The notes beneath the pieces are model-generated. The model had not been told where the DNA came from. It did not search any database and saw only the letters and a list, made by a program, of their open reading frames with translations. A stretch of DNA of 12,923 nucleotides from Bacteroidota bacterium (lineage in GTDB: Bacteria > Bacteroidota > Ignavibacteria > Ignavibacteriales > Melioribacteraceae), in NCBI GenBank assembly GCA_023381535.1, contig JAMCSN010000330.1, positions 1-12,923 of the forward strand, written 5' to 3'. Shown here in pieces: positions 6,443 through 12,923 of the stretch. The translations under genes were made by a program, and so were the position numbers. Each line of letters begins with the position of its first letter. The stretch's first letter is position 1.

Positions 6443-7513
6443 TTAAACCACCTTGTTTATCATTTCCGGAATTTTTTCTGCGGGCAGAATTGCATCTGCC
6501 AAACCGCCTTCAACAATTGCTTTCGGCATGCCGTACACTACGCACGATTCTTCATCCTGCGCAATTGAACTGCCGCCAATCGACTTCAGCATTTTGATTC
6601 CTTCGTAACCGTCCTTACCCATGCCGGTCATAACAACTCCAAGAGCATGTTTTCCGTAAACCTCTACAACGGATTCAAACATAACATCGACCGAGGGACG
6701 ATGAAGACTATCGCTTGGTTCGAGCGTTGTGTTTATCGATACTCCGTTTGATAAAGACTTATTCAGTTTCATGTGATAACCGCCAGGTGCAATGTAAATT
6801 ACTCCGGGTTGAACCCGGTCGCCATCGGAAGCTTCTTTTACATCTAACTTGCACATTCCGTTCAGGCGATCCGCCAATGACTTTGTGAACTTTGGCGGCA
6901 TGTGCTGCACTACAAATATTGGGACTTGAATCTTCTCCGAGATCAACGGTAAAATTTTTTGCAAAGTAAATGGTCCGCCGGTAGAAATTCCCATCATCAC
7001 TGCAGAATAACCAATTTGCGGCAGAACATTTGGATACGTATAATCTTGGGGTTTAGTGTTTGTCCGTTCGCTAATGGCTTTGAGCCTGCTCAGTCTTTCC
7101 CTCAAAGATTTCTGCCTGGTAATCTCTTTTACTTTCGAAATTAAATCTTCTTTGATCTTCGAAATGTTTACGCTTACGTAAGACATTTCTTTCGGAATAA
7201 AATCAACTGCGCCGAGTTCCAATGCTTTCAACGTTGCTTGCGCGCCTTCTGTTGTAACCGAGCTGACCATGATAACCGAAGTCGGGCAATCTTTCATTAT
7301 TTTTTTTAGAGCAGTAAGTCCATCCATCACCGGCATTTCAACATCAAGCGTGATAAGGTCGGGCTTGTGTTTTAAAGCCAGTTCGATTCCCTCTTGACCG
7401 TTGCGTGCGGTTGCGATAACGGAAATTTCCGGGTCGCTGCCGAGCATTAGCGAAAGAGATTTGCGCATGAACGCGGAATCATCTACTACCAATACCGTGA
7501 TTTGATTTCTCAA
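6443..7513 (-). CDS. cheB: CheB, chemoreceptor glutamate methylesterase/deamidase
   Basis: CheB removes methyl groups from chemoreceptor glutamates, resetting receptor sensitivity, and is activated by phosphorylation from CheA. The 356 residues comprise a receiver domain (about 5-120) with acidic pocket D11/D12, phospho-acceptor D57 (TLDVEMP) and K108. A linker of about 45 residues follows, then the esterase domain (about 165-355). The catalytic triad is visible as S177 (GISTGGP), H204 (VVQHMP) and D301 (TGMGKDG). The start is a TTG at 7513 that overlaps the cheA stop as TTGA. No in-frame ATG exists before M16, which is inside the first receiver helix, so TTG is the credible start. A GGAAAA stretch lies upstream. 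Placement right after cheA fits coordinated adaptation with CheR. Confidence 0.96.
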   Translation of the reverse strand: MRNQITVLVVDDSAFMRKSLSLMLGSDPEISVIATARNGQEGIELALKHKPDLITLDVEMPVMDGLTALKKIMKDCPTSVIMVSSVTTEGAQATLKALELGAVDFIPKEMSYVSVNISKIKEDLISKVKEITRQKSLRERLSRLKAISERTNTKPQDYTYPNVLPQIGYSAVMMGISTGGPFTLQKILPLISEKIQVPIFVVQHMPPKFTKSLADRLNGMCKLDVKEASDGDRVQPGVIYIAPGGYHMKLNKSLSNGVSINTTLEPSDSLHRPSVDVMFESVVEVYGKHALGVVMTGMGKDGYEGIKMLKSIGGSSIAQDEESCVVYGMPKAIVEGGLADAILPAEKIPEMINKVV

Positions 7514-9318
7514 GAAACTTTTTCCAGCCTGTTAAATAATTGATGAACATCGAGTATCATCACTACGGTTCCGTCTCCCATAATTGTTGAACCGGCAACT
7601 CCGTCTATCTCTCCAAGATAACTTCCCAACGACTTGATAACCACTTCCTGCTGACCAATCAATTCATCAACTTTTAATCCGTAGCGTTTCTCAGCAATGC
7701 CGACTTCAACAATGTACTGCCATTTATTATTTTGTTCGCGTGCGCCGTTCATCTTGCCTTTAAGAAGCTGGGTAACCGAAACGAGCGGAAGAATTGAATC
7801 TCTAACTTTTATAACTTCTTTGCCTTTGATCGTATAAATCTGATCGGCATTAACGCGGAACACTTCTACGATTGAGCCCAAAGGAACAACCATTAAATCG
7901 TTTTTAGCTCTGATGATCATTCCCAAAATTATTGCCAAGGTTAACGGAAGCTTAATAACAATTTTGGTTCCTTTTCCTTTTTCGGATTCAATATTAATTA
8001 TGCCGCGCAGTTTGGAAACGTTTGTTTTGACAACGTCCATTCCCACGCCGCGTCCGGAAACATTGGAAACTTTTTCCGCTGTTGAAAAACCCGGCAGGAA
8101 AATTAAATTCATCGCCTCATTGCGGGTAAGTTCTTTCGCTTTCTCCTTTGTTATCAATCCTTTTGCAACGGCTTTGTCCTTCAGCATTTCAACATCAAGA
8201 CCTTTGCCGTCGTCTTCAACTGTAATTAAAATATTATTTCCAAGCTGCTCGGCAGAAAGAATAACGGTTCCCTTAACAGGTTTGCCGGCTTTTATTCTGT
8301 CTTCAGGTTTTTCTATTCCGTGATCGATCGAATTACGTATCAGATGAACCAAAGGATCGTTGATTTCTTCAATCAAATTTTTATCGACTTCGGTTTCTTC
8401 GCCTTTGATTATAAGCTCTGTATCTTTATTTGTGTCTTTGCAAAGATCGCGCACAAGCCGCGGGTAACGGTTGAATATCTTGGCGATTCTTATCATCCGC
8501 AATTTCATTGCAACCAGTTGCAGTTCGGTAGTCATCAGGTCAATTTGTTTTGTTACTTCGCCAAGGTCTTTAGTGAATTTGCTGCCTTCGTGAGTGTTTG
8601 CAAATTCCGTGTAAACTTGCGACAACCAGTTCCGACCGAGCACAAGCTCGGAAACAATATCGAGCAGCGAGTCGAGACGTTCCACCCCGACACGTATCGT
8701 GTTGTCTTTTACCTGAGCGGTTGAAAAAGCTTTCTCGATACTTTCCTTTTTGCTTTCCGGAAAGGCATTCGTTACTGATTTGGGCTTTTGAACTTCTGCT
8801 GCTGCCTCGTCTTTGCCCGCGTTTGAAATTTCATTTTGCGCTTCAACTTCGTTTGCGGATTTATTTTTCTCCACAACAGCAGCTTGCGGCGCCGCGCTGT
8901 CAAGACTCTTTAACAAGTTTTCCAGCACGGAACATACATGTTCTATATCAACGTTTTCGTTTTGATCGGTTTCAATTTTCCGGACAAGCTCTTTAATCGT
9001 ATCGACAGAAAGAATTATTCCATCCATTATGGCATCGTTTAAAGAAGCTTCGCCTTTGCGGAGCTTGTTTAAAATATCTTCACACTTATGGGTTACTTCG
9101 GGAAGCGACTCCAATCCTAAAAATCCCGATGTGCCTTTGATGGTATGGAAAGAGCGGAAAACTTGGTTAAGAAGTTCTTTATCGTCAGGTTTCTTTTCCA
9201 GTTCAATCAGGTCAAGATCCAGCTTTTCAAGAATTTCTTTGCTCTCAATTATGAAACTCTCAACGATTTCTTTCATCTCCGGATCGATGAGAGTCGGATT
9301 TTTTATTGTCTCGCTCAT
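7510..9318 (-). CDS. cheA: CheA, chemotaxis histidine kinase
   Basis: CheA autophosphorylates under receptor control and passes phosphate to CheY and CheB. The 602 residues show, in order: an Hpt (P1) domain at about 15-120 with the phosphorylated histidine H58 in RSFHTIKGTSGF; a 65-70-residue Ala/Lys/Glu-rich linker (about 140-205); the dimerisation helices (about 206-270); and the ATPase domain with the N-box LVHLIRNSIDHG (about 324-335), the G1 box EDDGKGLD and the G2 box SGRGVGMDVVK. The C-terminal CheW-like P5 domain (about 460-600) docks to receptors and CheW. There is no room for a normal P2 (CheY/CheB docking) domain, so phosphotransfer probably occurs straight from P1. The start overlaps the cheZ stop (ATGA) and the stop overlaps cheB. 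Confidence 0.97.
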   Translation of the reverse strand: MSETIKNPTLIDPEMKEIVESFIIESKEILEKLDLDLIELEKKPDDKELLNQVFRSFHTIKGTSGFLGLESLPEVTHKCEDILNKLRKGEASLNDAIMDGIILSVDTIKELVRKIETDQNENVDIEHVCSVLENLLKSLDSAAPQAAVVEKNKSANEVEAQNEISNAGKDEAAAEVQKPKSVTNAFPESKKESIEKAFSTAQVKDNTIRVGVERLDSLLDIVSELVLGRNWLSQVYTEFANTHEGSKFTKDLGEVTKQIDLMTTELQLVAMKLRMIRIAKIFNRYPRLVRDLCKDTNKDTELIIKGEETEVDKNLIEEINDPLVHLIRNSIDHGIEKPEDRIKAGKPVKGTVILSAEQLGNNILITVEDDGKGLDVEMLKDKAVAKGLITKEKAKELTRNEAMNLIFLPGFSTAEKVSNVSGRGVGMDVVKTNVSKLRGIINIESEKGKGTKIVIKLPLTLAIILGMIIRAKNDLMVVPLGSIVEVFRVNADQIYTIKGKEVIKVRDSILPLVSVTQLLKGKMNGAREQNNKWQYIVEVGIAEKRYGLKVDELIGQQEVVIKSLGSYLGEIDGVAGSTIMGDGTVVMILDVHQLFNRLEKVS

Positions 9319-10064
9319 CGTTTGGAAAAAAGTTCGTCTATTTCTTTTTGTGAAGCTGCCGACCGATTTTCTTCAACCAACGAATCGACCAAAACCTGTG
9401 AGCTATGATTCTTTTCATAACGCGCTTCGGGATTAAAGGAAAGATTGTTGTTGAACCGATCATCGATTGCCGCTATCTCTTTTGCGCCTAAATCCACAAG
9501 CAAGGACGACAACTTTTCCTGTATAGATTTAATTAAGTGGTTAACCGACAGCAGCTGCTGTGTTGTTATATCCTGGACCTGTAACGATAGCGTGATGTTC
9601 ATCATGCTGTCGTTAATTTTGGAAACTAACTTGGAAAGATCTTTAACATCGTCGCTGAAATACTTCGAGTCAAATTCATTCATAATTAATTTCTTTACGT
9701 CTTCATCCCCCGGATATTTTTCGGCAATCTTCACCAGAAGCGATTGCTGCTTATCAAATTTTTCTTGAAACGAATTTATTTGCGAACTGATTTCGCTCAA
9801 GTCCAGCATAACTCCGTCCACAATATCAAGAATTTCCGTAGTAGCTACTTCCGTTGCGCTGGTTACGTTGTTAATCTGGTGCGCTGCCTTCGGCATTTTG
9901 CTGGTGCTATCCACAATTGATTTGTTCACGTTTTCCAAAAGCGGGACCGTATCCTGCATAAAATCTATGATCTTCTGAAGGATCGGTGCCAGCTTCTGAC
10001 CGTATGTGAAAAAATCTTTTAGATCGCCGAGTTTTTTAAATATCTGTTCCATATTTGTCTGCAT
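9315..10064 (-). CDS. cheZ: Divergent CheZ, CheY-P phosphatase
   Basis: CheZ speeds dephosphorylation of CheY-P. I prefer the ATG at 10064 (249 residues) over one at 10070, because the strong GGGGGAG is only 2 bases from the outer ATG but 8 from the inner. The protein is almost all helical and lines up with CheZ in three places. MPKAAHQINNVTSATEVATT (about 57-76) resembles the IPDAR...TEQAA helix. SLQVQDITTQQLLSVNHLI gives the catalytic D-x-x-x-Q pair at D165 and Q169. A roughly 35-residue flexible linker then ends in SQKEIDELF, like the CheY-binding tail of CheZ and the N-terminal peptide of FliM. Position between cheY and cheA fits. Overall similarity to enterobacterial CheZ is low, so it could also be viewed as a CheZ-family relative; the catalytic pair plus docking tail make the function likely. 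Confidence 0.85.
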   Translation of the reverse strand: MQTNMEQIFKKLGDLKDFFTYGQKLAPILQKIIDFMQDTVPLLENVNKSIVDSTSKMPKAAHQINNVTSATEVATTEILDIVDGVMLDLSEISSQINSFQEKFDKQQSLLVKIAEKYPGDEDVKKLIMNEFDSKYFSDDVKDLSKLVSKINDSMMNITLSLQVQDITTQQLLSVNHLIKSIQEKLSSLLVDLGAKEIAAIDDRFNNNLSFNPEARYEKNHSSQVLVDSLVEENRSAASQKEIDELFSKR

Positions 10065-10081
10065 TTCCATTTCTCCCCCTT

Positions 10082-10465
10082 TTAGGCTGGTGTGGTAGAA
10101 ACAATTTGCTCTATTTTTTCTCTTAGTACTTGCGGTGTGAATGGTTTCACTATATAATTATTCACTTTGGCTTGCAGCGCTTCGATTATATCCTCTTTCA
10201 TGCCGCGCGTGGTTACCATTAGAATAGGCAGCGAAGAGAGCTTCGAATCCGAACGGATACTTTTCACGAGATCCAAACCCGAAACCTCGGGCATGTTCCA
10301 ATCGGTGATTAGAAAATTTATTGACGGATCGCTTGCTAATTTCGTAATGGCTTCTCTTCCGTCAGCCGCTTCGCAAAAATCATTATGACCAATTTGTTTA
10401 AGCGAATTGATCACGATTCTTCGCATTGTTACCGAATCATCAACTATCAAGAATTTTATTGCCAT
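10082..10465 (-). CDS. cheY: CheY, motor-type chemotaxis response regulator
   Basis: This is a single-domain receiver of 127 residues with no output domain. The acidic pocket is D9/D10, the phospho-acceptor is D55 in TDWNMPEVSGLDLV, the switch residues are T85 and Y104, and the conserved lysine is K107 (VKPF). The D-W-N-M-P signature, and the EALQAKVNNYIVKPFTPQVL helix and loop, closely follow the motor-binding CheY of enterobacteria, so this is the better candidate for the protein that binds FliM. CheA would phosphorylate it and the adjacent CheZ would dephosphorylate it. An AGAGG Shine-Dalgarno, 7 bases from the ATG, overlaps the stop codon of the preceding receiver gene. Ten bases separate the two genes. 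Confidence 0.93.
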   Translation of the reverse strand: MAIKFLIVDDSVTMRRIVINSLKQIGHNDFCEAADGREAITKLASDPSINFLITDWNMPEVSGLDLVKSIRSDSKLSSLPILMVTTRGMKEDIIEALQAKVNNYIVKPFTPQVLREKIEQIVSTTPA

Positions 10466-10475
10466 CGAACGACCT

Positions 10476-10841
10476 CTAGTTTAAATATTTTGAAACTTCA
10501 TACACTACCCGTTTGGGATCAAACGGTTTTATCAAATAAGAGTTTGCACCGCACTCCAAACCTTTTTGAAGATCTTCAGTTGCACCAAGAGAGGAAAGAA
10601 CTATGATAGGTAATTCTCTGTAAGCGGAATTGTTTCTAACGGAAGATATCAGCTCAAAACCGTCTATATTCGGCATGTTTAGATCGGTAATTATCAGATC
10701 GATTTTTTGAGTGGGCAGCTTTTCAATTGCTTCCATTCCGTCCGAACAAGAAATTATTTCGTAACCTTTTACTGAGAGAGCCACCGACACAAACTTCCGG
10801 ATAGTAGGTGAATCATCAGCAATGAGTATTACCTTTTTCAT
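10476..10841 (-). CDS. Second CheY-like single-domain response regulator
   Basis: This is a stand-alone receiver domain. I use the ATG at 10841 (121 residues, MKKVILIADDS). Another ATG at 10847 abuts the cheR stop, but the AGGAAGGAG Shine-Dalgarno is only 3 bases from that one and 9 from the inner. All phosphorylation residues are present: D9/D10, D53 in TDLNMPNIDGFEL, S83 in place of the threonine, Y102, and K105 (IKPF). The D-L-N-M-P motif and C-terminal helix differ from the neighbouring CheY, so it is a paralogue and not a recent copy. It may act as a phosphate sink, as an adaptation regulator, or through another partner such as the HEAT-repeat protein. The sequence alone does not decide. 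It lies in the chemotaxis operon directly after cheR. Confidence 0.9.
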   Translation of the reverse strand: MKKVILIADDSPTIRKFVSVALSVKGYEIISCSDGMEAIEKLPTQKIDLIITDLNMPNIDGFELISSVRNNSAYRELPIIVLSSLGATEDLQKGLECGANSYLIKPFDPKRVVYEVSKYLN

Positions 10842-10847
10842 TTCCAT

Positions 10848-11753
10848 CTACTCCTTCCTGTAACCAACTGTATTTGGGTAACTAATCAGTTTGAATGCTT
10901 TTGATATTCCGTGCATAGTTTCGGAATACCCGATAAATAGATATCCGCCTTTGTTCAGTGAGTTATAAAGGCCCGAAACGACCTTGATCTTGGAAGCCTG
11001 ATCGAAATAAATCAAAACGTTGGCGCAGAAAATCACATCGAAGTTGAACATTAACTTCATCGCATTATCGTCGTACAGATTCAACAGCTTGAAAGAAACA
11101 TTTTTTTTGATGTCGGGAATAACTTCGTATGTCCCGGGCGAATTCGTTTTGAAATATTTTTTAAGATAGTACGGCGGCGTATTGCGTATTGAGTAATCTC
11201 TGTATATGCCGTTCGCAGCGGTATCAATCACAGCCGAATTAATATCTGTGCCAATTACTTCCAGTTCGGTATTGGGGTAGCGCGGTTTGATTAAATCCTG
11301 GAATATCATTGCAATAGAGTATGCTTCTTCGCCGGATGAACTTGCAGCGCTCCAAATTCTGATTTTGTTTTTGCCTTGCGCTTGCTTTGCATTGATCAAC
11401 TCCGGCAGAATCTGAGAAGCGAGCGCGTCTAATTGTGGCTGATTGCGGAAAAAGAAAGTCTCGTTGATTGTAATTGCCTCGTAGAAGAATTTCTTTTCGC
11501 TGTTGCCGTTTGTGCCAAATCTAAGAAGGTCAAAATATTCTTCATAACTTTTCAGACCCAGAAAATTCATTCGTCTTTGCAGCCGGCTTTCAAGAAAATA
11601 TTTTTTATTGTCTTGAAAATAGATTCCGCAATTCTCATAAATATAATTGCGTATGCTTTCAAAAACCGAGTTGGACATGTAAATCTGCCGTACGGCATTC
11701 GCTCCAAAGTTATGAATGTACCCCGCAGTATTGACGTTAAGTGTTGGGTTCAT
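10848..11753 (-). CDS. cheR: CheR, chemoreceptor glutamate methyltransferase
   Basis: CheR methylates receptor glutamates using S-adenosylmethionine and opposes CheB. The N-terminal helical domain starts at SNSVFESIRNYIYENCGIYF (27-46) and includes ITINETFFFRNQPQLDAL (94-111) with the conserved FFR. The methyltransferase domain has RIWSAASSSGEEAYSIAM (132-149), VIGTDINSAVIDTA (166-179) and FDVIFCANVLIYFD (238-251). Two near-constant residues differ: GEEP reads GEEA, and CRNVLIYF reads CANVLIYF. The frame begins 5 bases after the upstream stop, giving 25 extra residues before MSNSVFESIR, where most CheRs begin. An ATG at 11678 would give the standard form. Neither start has a clear Shine-Dalgarno, so the start is unsettled. 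No C-terminal TPR is present. Confidence 0.95.
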   Translation of the reverse strand: MNPTLNVNTAGYIHNFGANAVRQIYMSNSVFESIRNYIYENCGIYFQDNKKYFLESRLQRRMNFLGLKSYEEYFDLLRFGTNGNSEKKFFYEAITINETFFFRNQPQLDALASQILPELINAKQAQGKNKIRIWSAASSSGEEAYSIAMIFQDLIKPRYPNTELEVIGTDINSAVIDTAANGIYRDYSIRNTPPYYLKKYFKTNSPGTYEVIPDIKKNVSFKLLNLYDDNAMKLMFNFDVIFCANVLIYFDQASKIKVVSGLYNSLNKGGYLFIGYSETMHGISKAFKLISYPNTVGYRKE

Positions 11754-11758
11754 ATTTA

Positions 11759-12923
11759 TCAGTTTGGTTTTCCAGTCTCATTGTTTAGGATTGAAGCCGA
11801 TGCAAAATGCGCGCGTTCGCGAACCATTTCATCCGGATCTTCAGTTAGTTTTTGAATGGCAGATTCCGATTGGTGCGACGGCATCCTTTCAAGAATTTCG
11901 AGAAGCCCCATGCGGTTCCACGGGTTTTCGTCATTCAGCATCGAATCGATGAACAACAACGCGCTCTCGGCGTCGAGCTTGAAAAGAATTTCCATGGAAA
12001 GTTTTCTTATTTCTTCGTCGTGATGACTGAGAAGGCTGCTTGCCGAGTAGATTATATTCTTCAGTCCAAGTTCCGTAATCTTAATTTCCGTTTGCGATTC
12101 TTCAGCATACCGTATTACCTCAAGAAAAAGATTCAGTACGTGTCTAAGGTTTTGAGGCTTGTCGCTAATGATGCGTGTTATTTCGCTGAATATGTAGTCG
12201 GTGTTATAAAGGATTTTCGATTTGATCATATCGTCCAGTTCATAATCCTGTCCCAACAAACACAAAGAGGCGTATAAAATATCTTTGTCGTCAAACGAAT
12301 CGATCAACGCGAAAGTGCTTTTCTTGTTTTCAAGTGTCCCTTCATTCAAAGCATACAGCAGCAGTTTTTTCATTCTATTGTCAAAGGGAATATCAAGATT
12401 GTATTTCTCGCGTAAGGTCGAGATACTTGTTATCAAAGGTAAAGTTAGTGTTCCGCCGATATCGTTGGTTTGTTCTATCAAGAAAAAATACGTTTCCATA
12501 TCGCCTATCTTGCCTAAGCTTTCAAGAATAGAATACTTAGTGAGTTCATCTTCTTCGGTAAATCTTGAAATCAAAAAGCCGAGCGCTTCTCTCGAACCCA
12601 TTTTACCGAGCGCTTCAACAATTGTCGGTTTGAACAACTCGTTCCGGTCATAGAATAACATCAGAACATCTACGGATTCACGGTAGCACATGTTTCCAAG
12701 CGCTTCAATACAAGCTAAGATTACGTTTTCATTATCTGTGCTGCTTAAAACCCCCATCACGTAAAGCGCCGCGCGCTGGTCGCCTATTAATCCTAAAATA
12801 TCAATTAAGAATTTTAAGTAATCAACATTGTTGTTGCAGTCAAACTGAATAATTGGATCGACGGAAAGCGAACCGAGTTTTATCAGTATTTCGCCGGCAA
12901 GATTTCGAACGGAAATCACTTCC
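11759..12923 (-). CDS. HEAT-repeat protein heading the chemotaxis genes (5' end cut off)
   Basis: The frame is open to the right edge, so the N-terminus is missing. At least 387 residues are visible. The sequence is a chain of helical pairs with HEAT-like spacing of about 30-33 residues, for example VILACIEALGNMCYRESVDV, FKPTIVEALGKMGSREALGF, KYSILESLGKIGDMETYFFL, and near the end IRKLSMEILFKLDAESALLF and NRMGLLEILERMPSHQSESA. The centre (about residues 160-290) is less regular. There is no membrane segment or catalytic motif, so a protein-binding scaffold is the natural reading. It ends 5 bases before the first possible cheR ATG (TGATAAATATG), which ties it to the chemotaxis operon. Its partner is unknown; CheR, a receiver protein or a receptor array are possibilities by position. 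Confidence 0.85.
   Translation of the reverse strand, partial: EVISVRNLAGEILIKLGSLSVDPIIQFDCNNNVDYLKFLIDILGLIGDQRAALYVMGVLSSTDNENVILACIEALGNMCYRESVDVLMLFYDRNELFKPTIVEALGKMGSREALGFLISRFTEEDELTKYSILESLGKIGDMETYFFLIEQTNDIGGTLTLPLITSISTLREKYNLDIPFDNRMKKLLLYALNEGTLENKKSTFALIDSFDDKDILYASLCLLGQDYELDDMIKSKILYNTDYIFSEITRIISDKPQNLRHVLNLFLEVIRYAEESQTEIKITELGLKNIIYSASSLLSHHDEEIRKLSMEILFKLDAESALLFIDSMLNDENPWNRMGLLEILERMPSHQSESAIQKLTEDPDEMVRERAHFASASILNNETGKPN

Noticed and set aside
1..12923. Mobile element, phage, defence system or CRISPR
   Set aside because: Every stretch is taken by chemotaxis, flagellar or small co-operonic genes; I saw no transposase, integrase, direct-repeat array or tRNA-like sequence.

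Overview
The window is one uninterrupted run of minus-strand genes: a chemotaxis block on the right feeding into a flagellar basal-body, motor and export block on the left. There are no RNA genes, mobile elements or CRISPR arrays that I can see. Both edges cut genes: the HEAT-repeat protein at the right edge lacks its N-terminus, and only the first 12 complete codons of fliJ are present at the left edge. The DNA is AT-leaning. Many genes have Shine-Dalgarno sites (GGAGG before flgC, AGAGG before the second cheY). The protein content (FliE/F/G/H/I, FlgB/C, CheA/B/R/Y/Z) marks a motile, diderm-type flagellated bacterium. The gene order and the look of the proteins recall flagellated members of the Ignavibacteria/Chlorobi side of the FCB group. 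That placement is an impression, not something shown here.

In transcription order (right to left) the chemotaxis block runs: HEAT-repeat protein (partial), cheR, cheY-like 1, cheY-like 2, a divergent cheZ, cheA, cheB, and an 87-residue CxC protein. Gaps are at most about 11 bases. cheZ/cheA overlap by ATGA and cheA/cheB by TTGA, so the block reads as one translationally coupled operon. It covers adaptation (CheR/CheB), the kinase (CheA), the diffusible signal (CheY) and signal termination (CheZ). No cheW, cheD, cheC or receptor gene lies in the window, so those must be elsewhere.

After a 121-base gap, the only real intergenic space, the flagellar block runs: flgB, flgC, a 79-residue protein of unknown function, fliE, fliF, fliG, fliH, fliI, fliJ (partial). 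This is the classic order for rod, MS-ring, switch and export-ATPase genes, again with overlapping or abutting genes. The gap holds a perfect 8-bp inverted repeat and weak promoter-like sequences just before flgB, and no convincing terminator, so the two blocks may also be read through.

Most of the window is conserved machinery. The less ordinary parts are the HEAT-repeat protein heading the chemotaxis genes, the CheZ with a FliM-like CheY-docking tail, the two tandem CheYs, the two small unknown proteins at the block junctions, and the inverted repeat before flgB.
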